From contig CAYTTR010000004.1 in assembly GCA_964440805.1 (NCBI GenBank), positions 1 to 64,000 on the forward strand: DNA of 64,000 nucleotides, read 5' to 3'. Position numbers and translations under genes: made by a program. Positions 59,642-64,000 of the stretch are shown here, in pieces. Positions within the stretch are counted from its first letter, which is position 1; every line of letters starts with the position of its first letter. The notes under the pieces were generated by a model. It worked only from the letters and a program-made list of their open reading frames with translations. It did not search any database and had not been told where the DNA came from. This DNA is from CAYTTR01 sp964440805. GTDB taxonomy: Bacteria; Acidobacteriota; Aminicenantia; Aminicenantales; Aminicenantaceae.

Positions 59642-61474
59642 TTACTCAATTTTTACGGCTCCGAAATTGCAGACGTCAAAACAGACGCCACATTTAATAC
59701 ACTTATCCTGAACGATACGATGAAGCTGATTTTTTTCTCCTATAATAGCATCGGAAGCGCAGTTGCGGCGGCAGAGGTCGCAGCCGTGTCCGACTTCAAC
59801 ACAGATTTTTTCATCGATAGTGTAGGTGTTAAGCTCGCGGCAGACATGAGCCGGACATTTTTTATTGGTTATATGAGCTTCATATTCTTCCCTGAAATAT
59901 CTCAAAGTGGTCAAAACTGGATTAGGAGCAGTTTTTCCCAGCCCGCAGAGGGCTGTATCTTTAATGGAAACAGCCAGGTCTTCCAGGAGATTCAGGTCTT
60001 CCATTGTCCCTTCACCCTTTGTAATCCGGTCCAGGATTTCCAGCATGGCTTTTGTCCCTTCCCGGCAGGGAGTACATTTGCCGCAGCTTTCATCCTGGGT
60101 GAAGGATAGGAAGTATTTGGCTATATCCACCATGCAGGTGTCCTCGTCCATGACCACCATTCCTCCTGAGCCCATCATGGAACCTGCGTCTGTCAGGCTT
60201 TCGTAGTCTATGGTGAGATCAATTTGTTCCTTGGGTATGCAACCTCCTGAGGGGCCTCCGGTCTGAACGGCTTTGAATTCTTTTCCTTGAGGAATACCCC
60301 CTCCGATTTCGTATATAATTTCTCTGAGGGTAATGCCCATGGGGACTTCAACCAGGCCGGTGTTGTTGATTTTTCCTACTATGGAAAAGACTTTTGTTCC
60401 TTTGCTGGTTTTGGTGCCGATGTGGGAATACCAGTCAGCTCCCCGGTTGATAATGGGGGAAACATTGGCCCAGGTTTCCACATTGTTGATGCAGGTGGGC
60501 TGTCCGTAGAGTCCTTTCTGAGCAGGATAGGGGGGCCTGGGTCTGGGTTCACCTAATCTTCCTTCGATTGAGGCGAGAAGGGCTGTTTCCTCTCCGCAAA
60601 CAAAGGCTCCAGCGCCGCGGGCTACTTTGATATCGAAATCGAAGCCTGTTCCCAGAATATCCTCACCAAGAAGACCGTATTCCCTTGCTTGTTTGAGGGC
60701 TATATTTAGTCTTTTTAAAGCCAAAGGATATTCATTGCGGACATAAACATAACCCACACCGACTCCTATGGCCTTGGCTCCGATGACCATTCCCTCAATG
60801 ACAGAATGTGGATCTGCCTCCAGAATGCTTCGGTCCATAAAGGCTCCCGGGTCACCTTCGTCACCGTTACAGACAATATACTTCATGCCTCCGTTAGAGG
60901 TTGAGGCAGCCCGGACGAATTCCCATTTAAGGCCGGTAGGAAAACCAGCTCCTCCCCGGCCGCGAAGACCGGATTTTTTTACCTCAGCGATGATTTCTTC
61001 CGGAGTCATTTTGGTTAAAGCCTTAACCACAGCCTGATAACCGTCCCGGGCGATATATTCATCGATTTTTTCCGGATCAATGAGCCCCCGGTTACGTAAG
61101 GCAATAAGGACTTGTTTTTTGAAAAAATCAATTTCATTCAATACCGGAACCGCTTTTTCTTCCTCCGGCGGTCTGTACATTAGTTTTTGAACGGGGCGTC
61201 CTTTTAGAAAATGTTCCTCAACTAAGTGGGGAATGTCTTTTAAAGTAAGTTGCTGGTAAAAGATGTTTCCCGGCTGGACCACAAGCAAGGGGCCACGTTC
61301 ACAAAAGCCGTTGCAGCCTGTGGTTACAACCAGAACTTCATCTTCCAAGCCTTGTTCTTTGATTTCTTTTTCCAGGGTTTCCTTGATTTCAAACGAGCGG
61401 TTGGAAACGCAAGCTGTTCCGGCGCAAACCATTAAATGAATCCGGTATCTTTTCTCTGTTGCTTTTTCGGGCAT
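59642..61474 (-). CDS. NuoF/HndC-type NADH-oxidising flavoprotein
   Basis: A 610-residue subunit as in bifurcating hydrogenases (HydB/HndC). An N-terminal thioredoxin-like [2Fe-2S] region (C17, C22 and TTGCNGFCERG) precedes the FMN/NADH domain with GLRGRGGAGFPTGLKW and CNGDEGDPGAFMDR. The [4Fe-4S] motif ESCGKCTPCREGT lies near 470. Two extra ferredoxin motifs end the chain (GCDLCRRNCAS and CIKCGVCFDVC), for ferredoxin exchange. It begins 13 bases after the HndB-like gene and is followed by the HdrA-like gene after 12 bases. Confidence 0.93.
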   Translation of the reverse strand: MPEKATEKRYRIHLMVCAGTACVSNRSFEIKETLEKEIKEQGLEDEVLVVTTGCNGFCERGPLLVVQPGNIFYQQLTLKDIPHLVEEHFLKGRPVQKLMYRPPEEEKAVPVLNEIDFFKKQVLIALRNRGLIDPEKIDEYIARDGYQAVVKALTKMTPEEIIAEVKKSGLRGRGGAGFPTGLKWEFVRAASTSNGGMKYIVCNGDEGDPGAFMDRSILEADPHSVIEGMVIGAKAIGVGVGYVYVRNEYPLALKRLNIALKQAREYGLLGEDILGTGFDFDIKVARGAGAFVCGEETALLASIEGRLGEPRPRPPYPAQKGLYGQPTCINNVETWANVSPIINRGADWYSHIGTKTSKGTKVFSIVGKINNTGLVEVPMGITLREIIYEIGGGIPQGKEFKAVQTGGPSGGCIPKEQIDLTIDYESLTDAGSMMGSGGMVVMDEDTCMVDIAKYFLSFTQDESCGKCTPCREGTKAMLEILDRITKGEGTMEDLNLLEDLAVSIKDTALCGLGKTAPNPVLTTLRYFREEYEAHITNKKCPAHVCRELNTYTIDEKICVEVGHGCDLCRRNCASDAIIGEKNQLHRIVQDKCIKCGVCFDVCNFGAVKIE

Positions 61475-61487
61475 ATCTCCCCTCCTC

Positions 61488-61877
61488 TCAATAATCGGTC
61501 TTTTCGCTGCCTATTCCCAGGGCATAGTCCTTGACCACATTTCCACCGGTAATGTGTTTCTCAAAAATTTCCTTAACCTTTTTTTCGTCAAGGTCAACAT
61601 ATTTTACTGGAGGCTTTCCTTTGAGTTCCACTGTGGCCATTGGTTCCCGGCTGCAGAGTCCGGCACAACCAGAAGTGGTGAGTAGGATATCAGTGATATC
61701 CTTTTCTTCGAGTTCCTTCATGAAAGTATTCATGATACTTCTGGCTCCGGCTGCTATGCCACAGGTTCCCATATGAACCGTGATTTTAGCCTTGTATTCT
61801 CCACCTTCTCGCAGTCCAGTTTGTTTTCGGGTTTTTTCCCGGATTTTTTCTAAATCTTCAAGGGTAAGTTTAGGCAT
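61488..61877 (-). CDS. HndB-like [2Fe-2S] subunit
   Basis: Small subunit of 129 residues with a thioredoxin-like [2Fe-2S] fold: MGTCGIAAGA and TTSGCAGLCSREP supply the cysteines. In NADP-reducing and bifurcating hydrogenases it accompanies NuoE and NuoF. I chose the ATG at 61877, preceded by GAGAGGGGG; the start five codons earlier has no such site. It follows the NuoE-like gene after 11 bases. Confidence 0.9.
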   Translation of the reverse strand: MPKLTLEDLEKIREKTRKQTGLREGGEYKAKITVHMGTCGIAAGARSIMNTFMKELEEKDITDILLTTSGCAGLCSREPMATVELKGKPPVKYVDLDEKKVKEIFEKHITGGNVVKDYALGIGSEKTDY

Positions 61878-61888
61878 TTTTCCCCCTC

Positions 61889-62341
61889 TCATTTTTGATA
61901 TTTTTTAATGACACCCGGGACTTTCATCTGGGGAATCTTTCCATGAACTTCTTCTCCCACCATAACCACTGGCGCCAGTCCGCAGCATCCCACACAACGA
62001 ACTGCGTCCAGGCTGAACTTTAAATCCTCAGTTGTTTCCCCGGTCTTAATCCCCAGTTCCCGTTCAAATTTTTCCAGAACCAATTGAGCCCCTCTGACAT
62101 GGCAGGCCGTTCCCATGCAGACATGAATTGGGTTCTTCCCTCTGGGCACTAAGCTGAAAGCGTTGAAAAAAGTAGCCAGACTCAGTACCCGGCTTAAGGG
62201 GACATTGAGCTCCTTGGAGACTTGAACGAGTGTTTCTTTGGGGAGGTAACCATAATGTTCCTGGATGTCTTGGAGGATGGCAATTATTGAACTCTGTTGA
62301 GGTTCATAACGTTCGATTATTTCAGTGACTTTTTCCTCCAT
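61889..62341 (-). CDS. NuoE/HndA-type [2Fe-2S] subunit
   Basis: NADH-dehydrogenase 24-kDa-like subunit, 150 residues. The helical N-terminus has GYLPKETLVQVSKEL and SLATFFNAF; the cluster cysteines are in CMGTACHVRG and VRCVGCCGLAPV. It works with NuoF to hand NADH electrons to the complex. The order NuoE, HndB, NuoF is that of Hnd and HydABC loci. Five bases separate it from the ATPase gene. Confidence 0.93.
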   Translation of the reverse strand: MEEKVTEIIERYEPQQSSIIAILQDIQEHYGYLPKETLVQVSKELNVPLSRVLSLATFFNAFSLVPRGKNPIHVCMGTACHVRGAQLVLEKFERELGIKTGETTEDLKFSLDAVRCVGCCGLAPVVMVGEEVHGKIPQMKVPGVIKKYQK

Positions 62342-62345
62342 GTTT

Positions 62346-62888
62346 TTACCTCCTTATTAGATCGGTTCCTTCTTTTAAGTTGTTTATGATAAATGACATG
62401 ACTCCTGGAGAGTTCAAAGGTTGTCCATTAAATCTGGTCCTGATATCCTTGGTGGAAAAGGTGAACTCCTGGCCGTCTTTTTGGTGGATATAAACAATAT
62501 CCACTTCCGGATGACCCATTATCAGGGTAGCCAATGTTTGAGGGATATCTCCAAGAGGTTTCATGTCCCAGTGATCTGTTTTAAAGGTGGCCCTGACTTT
62601 TGTCCCCCGGCCGGGAGAGGATTCAATTGAGAAATGTCCCCCTGCAGCCCGGGCCGCTTCAGCCAGCAGAGAAAGCCCCAGTCCAACTTTCCGGGTAGTC
62701 CGGGAAGTAAAGAAAGGATCCACAGCTTTTTTTAAAGTTTCTTTATCCATCCCTTGTCCGTTGTCTTCTATACTTAGGATAAGTAGATTGCCGGCAATAT
62801 TTTCTTCCAGACGGATTATTATTCTGGAAGCCTGAGCAGAAATAGAATTCTCGGCAATGTCAAGCAGATGCAATGACAAGTCTTCCAT
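62346..62888 (-). CDS. kinase-like ATPase lacking a histidine domain
   Basis: A 180-residue protein consisting of a HATPase_c domain (N-box LLDIAENSISA, IEDNGQGM, GLGLSLLAEA) plus a C-terminal extension of 70 residues with DIVYIHQKDGQEFTF. No phosphoacceptor histidine domain is present. Such proteins regularly lie beside NuoE-type hydrogenase subunits in anaerobes; their function is unknown. It might regulate the complex or a PHP/DRTGG partner, next door. Confidence 0.8.
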   Translation of the reverse strand: MEDLSLHLLDIAENSISAQASRIIIRLEENIAGNLLILSIEDNGQGMDKETLKKAVDPFFTSRTTRKVGLGLSLLAEAARAAGGHFSIESSPGRGTKVRATFKTDHWDMKPLGDIPQTLATLIMGHPEVDIVYIHQKDGQEFTFSTKDIRTRFNGQPLNSPGVMSFIINNLKEGTDLIRR

Positions 62889-62895
62889 TTTTCCT

Positions 62896-63624
62896 TTAAT
62901 TTAAAAGCCTTCTTCCGTTTTTATTTAATAAAGCTAATTTAATTTCTTCTATAGAAACTTTTTCCAGTTGAAAAAAAGTAAATCTCCGGCCGATTTCCTC
63001 CGGGCGGTGAGCATCTGATGAAGCTGTCATGGGTAATGAAGGAGAAAACTTTCTCCGGGCATCTTTAATAGAGATAAGAGGCGAGGTTTCCAGAGCGTCC
63101 AGGGCAAGCTCAGGAGGGATGAATCCCAGTTGGCTGAAGATGCTGAAAGCCCCCCGGTCGATATGGGAGGCCATTGCCAGTCCACCTAAAGAATGGATGG
63201 CATCGACCGTCTCATTGATGGTAAGAGCGCAGGCACCAATGAGGAGACGAGGATTGAAATTCAGAACTTCGCCTTTTTCATTGACTACTGCCTGGAGCCC
63301 GAAAGCTTTTTCATCGTTTTCACCGGGAAGATGGGCGTAAATCATTTCCTGGAGTCCGAAGGCCTGGCGGGCATTATCGAAAAGTCCCAAAAGATGAATT
63401 TCTTCCTGGGTGGTCACTTCAATCCCGGGAAAGATGAAAATCTTATTGCTTTTGGCGGCGTCGGTAACGGCAGGAACATTCTCGGCTGAATTGTGGTCAC
63501 AAATGCCCAGGATATCTAACTCTTCTTTAAGGGCTCTTTCCACAATAGCCCGGGGGGACATGCTCAATTCAGCGCAAGGAGAAAGGCAGGTATGAATGTG
63601 GAGATCAGCTTTGAAACTCTTCAC
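62896..63624 (-). CDS. PHP-domain phosphoesterase-like protein
   Basis: Metal-dependent phosphoesterase of the PHP family, 242 residues. Ligand motifs are DLHIHTCLSPC at 7-17, GICDHNSAEN near 40, GIEVTTQEEIHLL near 67, SHIDR near 155 and SSDAHRPEEIG near 207. Its substrate is unknown. It overlaps the DRTGG gene by 20 bases and is followed closely by the ATPase gene, a trio repeatedly seen with bifurcating hydrogenase genes. Confidence 0.85.
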   Translation of the reverse strand: MKSFKADLHIHTCLSPCAELSMSPRAIVERALKEELDILGICDHNSAENVPAVTDAAKSNKIFIFPGIEVTTQEEIHLLGLFDNARQAFGLQEMIYAHLPGENDEKAFGLQAVVNEKGEVLNFNPRLLIGACALTINETVDAIHSLGGLAMASHIDRGAFSIFSQLGFIPPELALDALETSPLISIKDARRKFSPSLPMTASSDAHRPEEIGRRFTFFQLEKVSIEEIKLALLNKNGRRLLN

Positions 63625-63970
63625 GCTTTTTTTCTCCTTCTTTAAGCAATTGATAAAGTTTGCCTGAGGCGGTAAAGGCCGTTTCCTGGCTAAGGAGAAG
63701 AGGCACTCCTTCTTCTCCGGCTTTTTTTACGGCTGCATCCTCAGGCATCCGTCCGTTGACCAGGATAATTCCGCTCAATTCCTTCAATACCGCCACAGCC
63801 ACAATATTCTGATGGATTTGAAGAGTTATCCACAGATTTTTCGCTTTGCTGTTGGCCATGACGTCGCTAAGAAGATCTGAGGTATAACCGCTGGAGACCT
63901 CGATGTCCAGCCGGTCTTCAGCGGTCAGGGCCTCAAGACCCAGTTGTTTTATAATGGTTTTTAACTTCAT
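63605..63970 (-). CDS. DRTGG-domain protein
   Basis: A 121-residue protein matching the DRTGG/HPr kinase N-terminal-like domain: GYTSDLLSDVMANSKAKNLW split near residues 28-47, LWITLQIHQNIVAVA, and GIILVNGRMPEDAAVKKAGEEG region. Often a regulatory nucleotide- or ligand-binding domain. It is the first gene visible of the long minus-strand hydrogenase operon; the promoter lies at or beyond the end of the window. Confidence 0.8.
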   Translation of the reverse strand: MKLKTIIKQLGLEALTAEDRLDIEVSSGYTSDLLSDVMANSKAKNLWITLQIHQNIVAVAVLKELSGIILVNGRMPEDAAVKKAGEEGVPLLLSQETAFTASGKLYQLLKEGEKKREEFQS

Positions 63971-64000
63971 TTTTTTCCGGCCTTTCTTTTTTTCTTAGAG

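Overview
The window looks like a chromosome segment of an anaerobic, Gram-negative (diderm) bacterium of moderate GC. Diderm signs are a heptosyltransferase-type GT9 enzyme, a WaaP/Kdo-kinase-like protein, Lipid-A/O-antigen style glycosyltransferases and an outer-membrane barrel protein. Anaerobic signs are two different [NiFe] hydrogenases, flavin/iron-sulfur electron-transfer subunits and no respiratory oxidase. The mix of tricorn protease, tandem DUF4438, large NAD-glutamate dehydrogenase and group 3 hydrogenases would fit an uncultured lineage such as Candidatus Aminicenantota, but that placement is inference from gene content only.

Layout. 0.2-4.0 kb: GT9, DPM1-like GT2, rsmA and a radical SAM/SPASM protein. 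4.1-8.9 kb: an A+T-rich stretch with a GT39-like membrane mannosyltransferase, a secreted seven-blade propeller/FN3 protein and a hexapeptide acyltransferase. 8.9-13.3 kb: dicarboxylate symporter, methyltransferase and two glycosyltransferases. 13.8-20.2 kb: asnA divergent from a five-gene run (WaaP-like kinase, glycosidase-like barrel, methyltransferase, tandem DUF4438, membrane protein). 20.3-25 kb: envelope and transport genes separated by a composite intergenic repeat. 25.3-31.3 kb: usp, dprA, topA, xerC/D and a ComEA-like protein. 31.5-37.6 kb: rdgB, mgtC, a UbiA/methyltransferase pair and a large glutamate dehydrogenase.

37.7-64 kb is a hydrogen-metabolism region. hypA, hypB and a hydrogenase endopeptidase are co-directional with a redox/two-component signalling cassette that starts at a near-perfect sigma-54 promoter. 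After a cysteine desulfurase and a tricorn protease comes a four-gene group 3b (sulfhydrogenase-type) NiFe hydrogenase, also behind a sigma-54 promoter. Its large subunit is fused in frame to its own maturation endopeptidase. Upstream lie an NtrC-type regulator and sensor kinase that both carry lesions. The last operon joins MvhA-MvhG-MvhD (group 3c) to an HdrA-like flavoprotein and NuoE/HndB/NuoF-type NADH-dehydrogenase subunits plus three accessory regulators. It looks like an electron-bifurcating NADH/ferredoxin/H2 complex without HdrB or HdrC.

The most noteworthy observations are the hydrogenase-protease fusion, the matched pair of sigma-54 promoters with a shared upstream hexamer at the same offset, deletions in three signalling genes of the same region, a MITE-like element with a 10-bp target duplication, and a family of 9-bp-period tandem arrays linked to double-hairpin REP-like units. 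No rRNA, tRNA or CRISPR array was recognised.
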